This document shows, piece after piece, positions 33,839 to 44,609 of a stretch of DNA of 64,000 bases. The notes under the pieces were generated by a model. It had not been told where the DNA came from and made no database searches. It saw nothing but the letters and a program-made list of their open reading frames with translations. The DNA lies in the NCBI RefSeq assembly GCF_022458985.1, contig NC_061789.1, forward strand, positions 2,397,501-2,461,500, written 5' to 3'. Position 1 is the stretch's first letter. Each line of letters starts with the position of its first letter. Source of the stretch: Mugil cephalus (Eukaryota > Chordata > Actinopteri > Mugiliformes > Mugilidae). Position numbers and translations under genes: made by a program.

Positions 33839-34316
33839 AAATAAAGAGACTTGTAAAACACATACTCTGCAATTTACAAAGCTTCAAAGCTTGGAATTAT
33901 ACTGTAACTACAACTCTGCTTTTTAATCATGGATGATCCGCTACGTCGTTAGCAGCTCAGGTTCAGCTCAACCATTGAGTTCTCTTTCCTTTTAAAGCTA
34001 CCTGACTCGTCGTTTGCTAACTTTATATAAAGAAAGGGCTGTCGGAGACAAAGAGTAAAAGCCACGTGTTCAGGAGGAAAAGGGCTAAGTTTGGCGCCTT
34101 AGAAAGCCTGGTCATCTTGACAGCTGTACTTAGCTGCAGATTATTTGCCATGCTAGGGCCTTGTTGTTTTAAAAGCGTCATCGGATTTCAAAGATTAGCC
34201 AAAGCGGGAATGTTTGTTCCCGATAGAAAGAATTAATTGGGCAAAAAATAGACTGTAATGTCATACCCTGAACAATTACTTTGCTTGCCAATAAAATATA
34301 CTGCATATATGATTTC

Positions 34317-34545
34317 TCCCTGTGTCTGCATGGGTTTTCTCTGGTTTCCTCCCACTCTGTTCATTAGGTTGATTGGTGATTCTAAATTGTGAGTGTGATT
34401 ACGAATGGTTGTTTGTCTCTGTGTTGACACTTCAGTAGACTGGAGACCTGTCCAGGGTGGACCCCGCCTCTCGGTCTGGACAGGCTCCAGCAACCCCCGT
34501 GACCCTAGTGAGGATTAAGCGGTAGTAGAAGATGAGATGATTTCT
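34317..34545 (+). repeat. Teleost interspersed repeat, copy with GATGA end
   Basis: CCCTGTGTCTGCATGGGTTT, CTCCCACTCTGTTCATTAGG, GAGTGTGATTACGAATGGTT and ACCTGTCCAGGGTGGACCCC through GAAGATGAGATGA. Same family as 7609-7950 in opposite orientation. Confidence 0.75.
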
Positions 34546-34679
34546 CATTTCATCATTTTAGTATTACTGTGTTTTTGGAAGAAGGGTTTATTTTTATTTT
34601 ATAATATATTTTTTTCCCAAAAACAATTTATTCATGATGATGATTTTTTTTTTTTTTTTAAAAAGAACAATAGGATGAG

Positions 34680-34920
34680 AGATCAGAGGAAAATCAAAGG
34701 CAACCCTACGTCCCAGCCTGTCAAAGCAGAGAAGCTCCGCTTTAATGAGAATCTGCCAATTACCCTGAACAACCACGGCTGAGTGTCTGGGGTCACACAT
34801 TACAATAGCTGATGTATTGCTCCCTGCAGAAATTAGAACAAAGATTCAAATCACAAAGCGTCCTCTCTTCTCATAACGAACTCATTAGCTCCAACCTTGC
34901 ACGTCGACTCTCGCGTGTCA
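34680..34920. promoter_or_regulatory. Candidate conserved noncoding element
   Basis: Non-repetitive, balanced composition, with TTTAATGAG, CCAATTACC, ACAATAGC and CTCATTAGC words typical of homeodomain/SOX-bound enhancers. No splice signals or coding potential. Conservation itself cannot be assessed here. Confidence 0.25.
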
Positions 34921-36339
34921 CTGTAAAAAAGTGATCTTTGAAGCGTAGCCTCTAAGTTGATTAAAGGTGCACAATGTTTCAGTGACTTTGCTAAAATTAA
35001 CTATAGTTACATCCATGTTTGAACACAGACCCATTTATTTTTTGGTTCATCAAAAGACGCTGATAAGTTTAACGTGCAGACTCACTTTCACTGGAGGCTA
35101 TTCACATCCTAATTGAAGGAAGGCTGCAGGAATTACAATCTCTTATCACCTTTATTGAGTGTACGCTTCATTCAAAAGCTGTTTCATAGACAGGTGTGCT
35201 CTCAGTGTGAGCCAGACTGTCCATCCACACGGTGCAAAAATCCATCTAAGAAATCTTCTACAATCTTTTATCTGGTAAAGAAACCCCCATATCCAGCATT
35301 CAGCCGAGAGAGCGAAACTCTCCAGGAGGGAGGTATATCAATATCTAAGTTTATCTTAAAAAGGAGGCTTCACAAAACCAAACACAGGACCACAGGATCC
35401 TTCACAACATCCAGCTGAGTGAAGAACACTCTCCAGGAGGTAGGAGGGAGGAGGCATATCATTATCCTAAGAAGACTTCACCTCGTGATGAACCTGCTGC
35501 ATTTGAAATCTGTATAGAACGGACTGGACATCAAGATCAGCACACGAGCAGAGACAGAGGATGTAGCTTAAAACATCTTTCTTCGGTCAAATGAAAGATT
35601 AAAGCGTTCAGACTGTACCAGAATGAGTGGGTTTTATTGATGACCAAGAGATGTACTGTCTGCTCAGGCTCGTCCAAATGACTGATGGACAATGACAAAG
35701 CAATATTTTGCACTGAACTCTTTAAGCCACATTCACTGTACGTCTGTAACTTCATTATGTTCTAATAACTGTCTAAAATAACAAAGGCGTGTGCGCTTAT
35801 TTAATGGCCTCAGCTGTTATTGAGATATGAAGCTCTCTGCATCTTTAGAGTAATTTCTGGGAATCTGGACAGAATCATATTTATTCCACAGACAGGAAAG
35901 ACAAACTCTACTGAGAGATTCATGATGGTCTAATTTGAACAACAGACTAATCAAACTGCGTGCGAGACACTGACGCAGGTGCAGTTCTTCATGACTGCCA
36001 CTAGACGGAACCAATGTGGACACCAGCCACATGAAAAAGAACATGAGTGTCCAAAGAGTGGCGGGACCAAGGGTGAAACCTCCACTAAGTGTGACAATCA
36101 GAATGAGATGCCTTTACCATTCAGTCAGGACAATGTGATCGATTGATTTAAGTAAAGATAAATATTCTTTCGTATTTGTTCAACATTGGCCTCACGTTGA
36201 TAATTTTAAGTCTCTAAACACTATGTACAGGAAAAGTTTGTATAATTTGAGGCTAGGGTTAGGGTTATGATGCTGATAGAATTTTATGGTTTACAATGCT
36301 GCCAGTACAGTAGTGTGACTGATGCTCACTTGCCTCCAG

Positions 36340-36490
36340 CTTCTCGGTTCTTTCCCAGTTCCTCCCACCGTCCAAAGACATACTCACCATCATTGGTGAT
36401 TCTGCATTGGTCATGAATTAGGTGTGAGTGTGAATGGTTGTCTGTCTCTCTCTGTTAATCCCGAGATAGATTTGAGACCTTTTCAGGGTG
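36340..36490 (+). repeat. Teleost interspersed repeat, degraded fragment
   Basis: CAGTTCCTCCCACCGTCCAA, AGACATACTCACC, GTGTGAGTGTGAATGGTTGT and GACCTTTTCAGGGTG align in order with the copy at 34317. More diverged. Confidence 0.6.
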
Positions 36491-36989
36491 AAAGTCAAAT
36501 AATGCGTATTAGCAGTTTTCTATGGCTGCCACTAGATGTCAGTAAAGGGCCATATATATTATTGTATAACAGCTTTGGGTTTAAACGTTCCTCAAATACT
36601 CCCGCTGTAAAATCACACCTAGGTGCATGTGTAGCTATGATCATCTGCTGGTTTGAAGGACTCATTTGCAAGCTGAGTTTACACTTTACACTTCCACACC
36701 ATCCACAGGATAAACATTACAGCAGAGCAACAGAAGTTGAGCTTTTTCACCACTTTGAGTTTTCCCTGATATGCAAACAGAGTTCTGGTTGTGTACTATT
36801 TGCACAGCTCCCCTCAATAGAGACAGAGCAGTGATCAGTGTGTATTTGTCTGCCTCATGCTCAGATATTTATATTTACTTTTGTGCGTAGCGAACAGACT
36901 TTTTATCCGCTTTGTGTTCTACTGCCGTCCCAAAATATTTGTGTGATTGTACGTCTGCACGCGTGAGCATTAGAAGAGTGTGTAATAGG

Positions 36990-37200
36990 GCATTTGTGCA
37001 GTGAACTTCCTGCCTCTGATCCCTGTTTAATGGTGCGTAACATCTGTCAGGATCAGATGGAACTCCGCGTCCTGTGTGCTTGAGTGCTTATGGGATCCCA
37101 GTTGAATCCAGTGGCGCTGCCCTGAACTCTGTCCGGGCACAAGGCCACTGATGACAGCAACAACTTTGTCGAAAGCACTGACTCATTCTAATATCATTTA
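36990..37200. promoter_or_regulatory. Candidate conserved noncoding element
   Basis: A non-repetitive stretch (GGGCATTTGTGCAGTGAACT ... GTTTAATGGTGCGTAACATC ... CACTGACTCATTCTAATATC) with several plausible transcription-factor words and no coding frame. Offered only as a place to test conservation. Confidence 0.2.
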
Positions 37201-37320
37201 CGATGACAAGCATGCACCACGACCAAGAAACATATTTCCCTCATGTTCTTATCTAAAATATCTTTGGAGAAATCAAGTCTTCATATAAAAGTTGCATTTT
37301 TTTAATCCCTTATTCTCAGA

Positions 37321-37600
37321 TCAAATCAAATCAAATCAAGCTTCATAGTCATTTTGATGTACGTGCAACTGTAATGCAGACAGAATGAAATTGTGCTTCT
37401 TGTCTGAGGTCTATGCAGACTTGGAAAAAAAGGTAAAAGTCTCAGATCAAATAGGTCACAAAAACTCAGTTAAAATACTAAAATAAGTGCAAGGTGCACA
37501 GTGCCCTTCCGGGGACAGATCAGCAGTTCACCACTCTAACAGCTTGGGGTGTAAAACGGTTGAATAGTGCAGCAAAACAGTAAAGTGGATTCCAGTTGCT
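37321..37600. repeat. Unclassified fish interspersed repeat relic
   Basis: A (TCAAA)n-like start followed by TCATTTTGATGTACGTGCAA, GACAGAATGAAATTGTGCTT, AAGTGCAAGGTGCACAG and CACTCTAACAGCTTGGGGTG, phrases that recur across fish genomes in one repeat type. I cannot name the family. Confidence 0.45.
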
Positions 37601-38339
37601 TTTTTTTGCATAAATAATGTCCATCGCTGCTGGCAAACGGTGTCAGAAGGTGTCAAAGGATTTCTAAAAACCTGTAGATCTGCAGCCTATTGAGTATAAA
37701 CCAATTATGTGTTCGTCTTTCCTGAGCTGGAGCTGTAAAACGTAATAATGTTAATGGCTTGAGGACAGGCGTAAGCACAAATGTTGTTTTTAAAGTCTGC
37801 CACGTCTCTGATGGGATGTTTAAGCTACAGCGGCCTGGGAAAGGAATTATGGACAGAGGAAAAGGAGGGGTAAATAATGAGACATCGCAGCGTCCACCGG
37901 AGTTAGCCTTGGCGTCTCTCGCTCTCTCTGATCCTCTGCTCAATACTATACACGGTTGCCATGGGAACATACCCGCAGCAGCAAGGAGTCGTGAGGCCAG
38001 CCGGCTAAGACATCACCACGTCTGGTAAACAATCCTGCGATCTGAACTGAATATGTCGGGTTTGTGTCAGAGTTTGTCAAACGGCGTGGACGTCAGCCAA
38101 AGGTCAAGATCGCCCGGAAGGAGTCAGCAGCAAATCTGGGACTTTTCAATCTGCAGCCAAATGTCTCATGCTTGACATTTAGGAATCTTTTTTCTTTATT
38201 TCTTTTAGTAGAAATGTTTGGAGTTGCCCTTAATGTGTTCAAAATGAACCCTGTCAAGCCGGCAAACATTCAACTGCCTCAACGTTTATTAGTGGATGTA
38301 GCTGTATGCAATGGCTGCTGCATTATCGCGTCTGCATAA

Positions 38340-38500
38340 ACAGCTTTTTAGAGCATCCATTGAATGCCTCTAATTACCTTACCATCAGAGGAACCTTGAA
38401 AAGTCTCCATTCATGAGGCGGGCCTTGTCATGTTGGCATTTAAATGCAGATGAATGAGGAGATTTAGGCAGAGATTCATTCAGACGTCGAAGCACTGACA
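38340..38500. promoter_or_regulatory. Candidate conserved noncoding element
   Basis: CATTGAATGCCTCTAATTAC, CATGTTGGCATTTAAATGCA and GATGAATGAGGAGATTTAGG: a dense set of homeodomain- and POU-like words in non-repetitive DNA without coding potential. Confidence 0.25.
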
Positions 38501-39344
38501 TGGCTTCAAACAAGCAGCAACACTCGGCCCGACCGACCCTTAGACAATGTATTCAGTAAAGAGAGTTAAACCATCCTTGGTTGAGTTCTCTGTACACATC
38601 AAAATGAAGATGTTCCCCAAAACTGACCTCTTCCAAAAGCAGTCCCACAACTATTTAGCTGAAAGAGAGTGAGCTATTTGTTGGAAAAGAACCTAAGCAG
38701 AACTAAATGCACCAAGCTTAAAGGTGAGATCAGATTGTTTAATAAAGTGGAAAGATCTCAGAGATGACAACCTCCCTAGCGGAGGACCAGGGACTCTGAG
38801 GGAGAAGGTAGGAAAGAATTATTTATGACCAGACAGCTGGTGTGTTGCAAGCAGACAGGTCATCGTCCAAGGCAATCAGCATGAAGCCTGACATTTAGTG
38901 GTCAGACAAAATTATGCTTTCAAAACATGAGTCACCATCTCTTCACATTTTACTGTATGACGGCCCTCTAATAATTTCTATATAATTTCTATGAGTGTGC
39001 AGAGTCTTTGAGCAAGATTCTAATACTGGAAGCGTTCTGGTCTGACAGTTAGTGACCTAAGAGTCCATGTGGAGAGCAAAAAAATCCTTCACATCATTCC
39101 ACGTAAGCAAACTAAAACCACAACTTCAACTTTTAACTGTGCATAAACTTCCCTGTCATAGATGTTCACTGTTCTAAGAAGTGTTTCCATCATGACTAAC
39201 ATTCTGGGTTTTGCCATTAAACTCTTTAGTGTAGAAACATCACCAAAAATGTTGCTTCACAACCACTTGACACACATCTTTAAATAGAATAATGTGATTT
39301 GTGATATTGTGAAATATTGACAGTTCACATTCATCCTTTTTTAG

Positions 39345-39690
39345 TGTTCATGTTCTCTGAGAAGGTTCCCAGTCATCCAGGTCATTGTGCATCCAATAAA
39401 TGAGCTGAAACTTGGGCAAGTGGACTTGGAGACATCTCATCCAAATACTTTGTGTCAGTTCGAAGAGACTGTAAGGGAGTCGGGGTTTGAATGAGAACAT
39501 TTGCGGTTGCTGTCCATCAGAAGCTTGCATGACTAAGGTCTGTCAATGACCAGACACTTATCTACAACTGGAGGAAACAGTTTTTGATTCTGTTTTTCTT
39601 GCCTTATGAATGGTACTCCAATTCATGCCAGAGGTGGAATGAATGTTGCACTGGCTTCAAGGTGATGTGAACGAAACTGATCTACAATCA
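39345..39690. repeat. Degenerate interspersed repeat, possibly Penelope-like (copy 1)
   Basis: CCCAGTCATCCAGGTCATTG ... CTTGGAGACATCTCATCCAA ... GTTCGAAGAGACTG ... CAATGACCAGACACTTATCT ... AACTGGAGGAAACAG. Shares this order with 41225-41700. The ACATCTCATCCAA phrase resembles a decayed form of fish repeats whose tail has the hammerhead-like CTCATCCAAGAGGCTTC word; that link is tentative. Confidence 0.5.
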
Positions 39691-41224
39691 ACCAACAATT
39701 CCAAGGGCGGCAAAATGAAGCCACAGACCAGCATTATAAATTGCCAACTTTCTCTGGTCTCCATTCGTGACAAATTTTAATATAATTTGCTTGTTCAAAT
39801 GATATAGAGCTATATACCTATCTATATATAGCACCTATCTATATATATACAACAGCTCCACTCAAACTCCACCTCATGGCCCATTTTTAAAGGACCCAGG
39901 ATGCACAGTTTATGCTTCTCTGTCAATTTGCGCAATAGACCAGACCCTACGCAAAACCCTAAGGCTGCAACCTGACGTGCACCTTCCCAGAAATGCAACT
40001 AGGCAGTGTGGCAAAAAAAAATTAACCAGACTGGAGTTTTAACAGAGCTAGTCAGTATAAAGTATAAATGGCTGGCACCGGCGTAGGCTACGTACGTAGG
40101 TTACGGCGTCTATGTCCCGTAATACCATAAATGAGCCTTTAGGTTGAGTCACGACTGCTGTGCAGAGGTGCCACTCACACTGAGCTTCAAAAACTCTCTT
40201 TTGAAGTCTTGTGACTACAGTAGTTTCTATGCATATAGCCGTAACCATGCATTGCCACAGCTGTGGTTTTTGAGATACGTACCCTACTGTGTGTGAATTC
40301 AAAGGCATTATAGCTAATAACACGTATTCACAGTAGCAGCCACAGATTTGTTGTTCGCCATGTCACAACAAGTCACTGTGCAGTGCTATTACACTGCAGG
40401 GACTCATGATGATAACATATTAATAAGACTCTCAGCAGCGCATCAGTCTCTGGAGATAATAGTCATCCGCTGACAGAGGAAAAATAATAATAATAATATG
40501 AAAAAAAGACAGAGATTGAGAGACTTAATGAGCCAAACTCTACACGTGTGTTCGCATGTGCCTGCGCAAGCTTGACGAGTCAGAAAAAAAAAAAAAAGCC
40601 AGTGAGAATTGAGATGGGGAAGAGTGCTAATTGAGTATGATCACACCTTCAACGCACCGTCCTCCCTGCTGTCCACACATGCACAACATCTTCGGGGCCT
40701 TCTCTCTTTCTTTTACCTTCTCACAGCTGAATTGAAATCCAACTCCAACTTTCATTTGTCTTAAAGTTTTAAATGTGTATGAGGAGAAAGTGGAGAGAAA
40801 AAAAGGACAAGTGGGGGAAAATAAACATCACTCAATGCATACACAACCTGCACCAGACAAATCACTGCAGTTTGCTTATGTTGGTTGTCGCTTTCTGCAT
40901 GAATGCTTTTAGTCTTATACAAACAATGCCTCGTTTTCCCTTTTCCTCTGCATCTGCTCATTCTTTACACTTAATGTGCCCATCGACATTCACAAAGGGT
41001 GAGCAGTCTGTCGGCTTTCAAGCTAGTGGAAAGAAACGTTTTAGGTTTTTTTTTTACCATTTCTGTCTATTGGAATTTTAGAAATAACACTGGATACTCA
41101 ATTAGATCATAATTATTTTGCATGTTTAAACACGAAACTGCGGCTGCGGAAGTTTGAAGGTGGCATTTAGTTGAGAAGTTTAACCGTAAATAGTGGTCTT
41201 ACGATAAATACATATGGTATTCTT

Positions 41225-41700
41225 TCAGACAGTTTTTCAGTCATCCAGGTCGCAGTAAATCCAAAACATAAAGCTGAAACAAGAGCAACTGGACTGCTTT
41301 CAAAGGTGGGGAATTGGGGTTTAAATAGAAAATGGGAACTCACATGACCGGTGTCTATTAACAACCAGATACTCGTCTGTAATTGGAGGAATCACTTCTG
41401 ATCCTGTTATCCTTCCCCAGTGATTGGTGCTCTTACCACTAACAACTTGACAGCCCATTAACTGGGGTTAAATTGTTTGGGGACAGGTGTTAAGACTGCG
41501 ATGCAGATTGATGGGAGATTATATCTCAGTCCATCTCTCCCGTTCACAGAGGGTTTTCGTCGTCGTTAACAGACCATAGTCCTGCCAACAACCACAGATG
41601 ATGTTCTTATTCAAACCCTCACTCGTCTTTTAGAACTCAAGAAGCTGCTTCTATGAACCTCAGTTGCCCTTGTTTTGGCTTGTTTTTTGGTTTGTTATTT
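41225..41700. repeat. Degenerate interspersed repeat, possibly Penelope-like (copy 2)
   Basis: TTTCAGTCATCCAGGTCGCA ... AGCAACTGGACTGCTTTCAA ... TTAACAACCAGATACTCGTC ... AATTGGAGGAATCACTTCTG ATCC matches the block order of 39345-39690 and then extends further to AAGAAGCTGCTTCTATGAAC. No reverse-transcriptase frame remains. Confidence 0.5.
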
Positions 41701-42244
41701 TTTTTTTTGATATCCCCCAAAAACCTCTCCCTCTCCTTTTTCTAATTATAGATCATGTTATTCCTAAAAAATCATGATGAAAGCTGAGATTTTCTGGCCA
41801 AACTTTCTGATTCATAGACTGATAAAAGGCTATTTACTCTGTAAAAAAAACAAAAACTTTTAATCCCATATGTCAAGAGAATATAAGGATTCTGAACTCG
41901 GCTTGATCCAGGGTTTAGATTTCTTTGCTGGAAATGTAGGCAAATGAGTGCATATTTAACAAGATGATAATAATTTCCATGCCCAAACATTAAAGTTCTA
42001 TGGGAGGACTATGGGATTGTATGCCTCTCTAATACCTTATATCACTGACGTTTGTATGTCTCTAGCACATAGCGTGTGCCTTGTATTAAGCAGCACGATT
42101 CTAGCTGTGCTAATAATTTATTCAGCGTTATGTCAATAGCCTTTGCTATTTATAACACCGCAGCAGCTAATAAAGAAACCAGCTGTAGAGGTGGGTGCCC
42201 ACTGCAGTTAAACTATATTACTCTACGCAGAGATCCATGCATCC

Positions 42245-42429
42245 TCCTCCTCCTCTCCCTCCCTCCCTCCCTCCCCCTCGCTCTCTCTCTCTCCCTCTCT
42301 TTCTCTCTCTCTCAGTCATTCTCTCCCACCGTGGTGCTGAGCCTGCGACGTTGGATGAGGAAAAAAAAAGAAAATCTCCTTCTTTGCTCCAGCCAACGGA
42401 CGCGTAATTTGGAAGAGAAACGAGTGAAG
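42245..42429 (+). other. Candidate noncoding first exon (5'UTR) of an unidentified plus-strand gene
   Basis: A pyrimidine-rich stretch (CCCTCCCTCC, CTCTCTC) gives way to higher-complexity sequence with CpGs (TGCGACGTTGG, ACGGACGCGTAATTTGG) and ends in a good donor (GTGAAG|GTACTG). It contains one short upstream ORF starting ATGAGG. With the exon candidate at 62235 it could be the 5' end of a gene with a long 5'UTR intron. Not recognised. Confidence 0.3.
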
Positions 42430-44269
42430 GTACTGTACCAAAAACTCATCTCATTTTAAGACTTAAAAAATAGTATTTTCTTTTTCTTTTTTTATTATTA
42501 CTATTATTTTACGTTGCTTTGATGGGATTCAATCATATGCAATGGATACAAGCGACGGCAGAGCGAGAACCCACCTGCACCACAGACTCCAATGCTCTGC
42601 TACGTTGAGTCCTCTTGGTGCAACAGAGCCCCGTATGCTTGATGTTACTGTGTTTTTTTCTGTCCGTGGGTTGTGATGATAATAATAAGAAGAGTGAGAA
42701 TAGTGCACATGCGTTGGGGGATTTGATTTTAACGCCTGATATCATTCTACATTTTCCCCGCTTTTTATTTTTTGATTTATTTATTTATTTTGCCCCACAG
42801 TTGTTGCTTCTTAACACAACGCGCTATTCATGCGCGGTTGGAGGTTCGCACGGCGAGCAGGAGTGATTAAAATCCGTGGCCGTAGATTTAAAGTGTCACA
42901 TGAAGCCAGGCTGGTTATTTATGCCGGATGATTCTGCGGAGATAGGACGGCAGAGTGCGCGCCATGGACAGATGTGCGAGAGGGGATTTAGGATCGAGGG
43001 AGGAATCAGGCAAGGGGATAAAACTGGCGATGCATGCACACGCGGTTTGTGTGTGGGTGTGTGTTTTAGCCTGTGTGTGTGTGCGTGTGTGTCTTTTTTT
43101 TTATTATTGTAAATGGCCCAGCTCTCTAGCACTGTTGACTTATGTGTGACAGGACAGGCGCCACACTTTACCTGCAATGAGGGCTTTGGTGTAATGCCCC
43201 TAGTTGTCTTGTTTTGGCGTGCGTGTCTGTGTGTGTTTGTGAGAGAAGGAGAGAGACAGACAGAGACAGAGAGAAAGAGAGAGAGCAACAGTGTCCAACT
43301 CCTGACCAACAGACCACACAGATTCCTTCGCCCACACGTTTTGGACTGCCAGTCACGAGATGAGGCTTTAACATTTTTAAAATTATCCACCACTACGTCG
43401 GTGGTGCCTGCAGAGAGCAAAATAAATACATAAATAAGTGAATGAATGAATAAATGAATGAATGAATATAAATCAAAATAAAAGGCTCCAGGTGCCACCA
43501 GCACATACACTGAAATGTTACAGGGAAGGGGCAAGGGGACGGAGTGCAGTGGTTTCAGCACCATGGACAGAGAAATGTGCTGACCAAGCGAGCTTTTTGT
43601 TGGGCAAGCTCGTGGAGGCTGAGTGGTTCTTAAGACATGAGAAATGTGTGCATGGACATGATCTGCATGCATAATATGAATGCAAAGTATACACGGGAAG
43701 CCCTTTGGTTCTCTTAGGTAATTAGACACTAATAATAATTTATGGTTCTGTAATCTTGTGCTTCTTCTTCTTTTGAGAAACAGGTTCCTTCTTATAGCAT
43801 GTATATAGCAGTAAATTAGTTTTCACCAGAGTCATTAAGGGAAACCTTTCCCTGTGCCTTTACCATGCATGTCTCAGCCTGACCCCATCAATCACTGGGC
43901 ACGCCCACTTGGATGGATGTAAACCCATAAACCGTTATTTCCTTCTTTCATTATCCGGTTTCCACACTGTGCTTCATTCTTTACCCACCTGCTGCATTCA
44001 CTTGTCCCATAATTCCTGGTGTTGGACCGTGGAGGATCTTTTTTTTTTTTTAATTAATTTGATGTTATGTTGCCACTGGAGAAATTATGAGTGGTCTCTA
44101 ATCAATTGCAATCACAGATCAGTGGTGGTGCAAAAAAACAAAACAGACAAAAAAAAGGTTTGGTAATCAGTCAAGGAAATAAATAACGATCACATACCTT
44201 CTTAACCTACTTCCTTGTTGTTCATCAGAATGCTATTGAACTACGCTGACCATAATTCAGGGAATCCAT

Positions 44270-44480
44270 CGCGTTGTCTGTTGAGGTTCATCCCAAGAGG
44301 CGATGGATGGTGGAAGCCTAAAGCGAAGCACTCGGAAGCAGGATGGGAAGGAGCTGCAGCAGTTATTGAAAAGTTAATGACAGGATTCATTAGTGCCGTT
44401 TTATTAGCATGACCTCGTGCCCTTAGAGACCAAGAGACTCAGGGCTCAGCTGACCTAGTTAATTGGAGGGTGGAGCTGAT
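44270..44480. promoter_or_regulatory. Candidate conserved noncoding element
   Basis: AGTTATTGAAAAGTTAATGA, CAGGATTCATTAGTGCCG, TTTTATTAGCATGACC and CCTAGTTAATTGGAGG within 200 bp of non-repetitive DNA: clustered TAAT/ATTA homeodomain words and a GGCTCAGCTGACC segment. No coding potential. Confidence 0.3.
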
Positions 44481-44572
44481 GTGTACAGGGCAAGATTTTA
44501 AATTCTTATGCACACAGACACACAGTGTCCACCTGTTGTTAACCATGTTGATGAGAAAACAATGTTATATTG

Positions 44573-44574
<2 letters not shown>

Positions 44575-44606
<32 letters not shown>
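44575..44606. repeat. (AT)16 microsatellite
   Basis: Uninterrupted AT dinucleotides. Confidence 0.95.

Positions 44607-44609
<3 letters not shown>

Larger units (their letters stand above)
33839..42244. other. Intergenic; repeat relics and possible conserved noncoding stretches, no gene seen
   Basis: No exon of a recognised family on either strand. Individually listed: interspersed repeat copies (34317, 36340, 37321, 39345, 41225) and non-repetitive stretches with homeodomain-like words (34680, 36990, 38340). Two TTAGGG units at 36249-36266 are too few to be telomeric. Open frames up to 136 codons are isolated and without homology. Confidence 0.55.

Noticed and set aside
36249-36266. TTAGGG units as interstitial telomere (also CCCTAA at 50014-50027)
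   Set aside because: Only two units at each place, which is within chance for 64 kb.
42896-43729. 277-codon open frame on the minus strand
   Set aside because: Longest frame in the right half, but it is built from His/Ile/Phe/Leu/Ser-rich translations of GT, GA and AATG repeats, has no family resemblance and no splice or promoter context.
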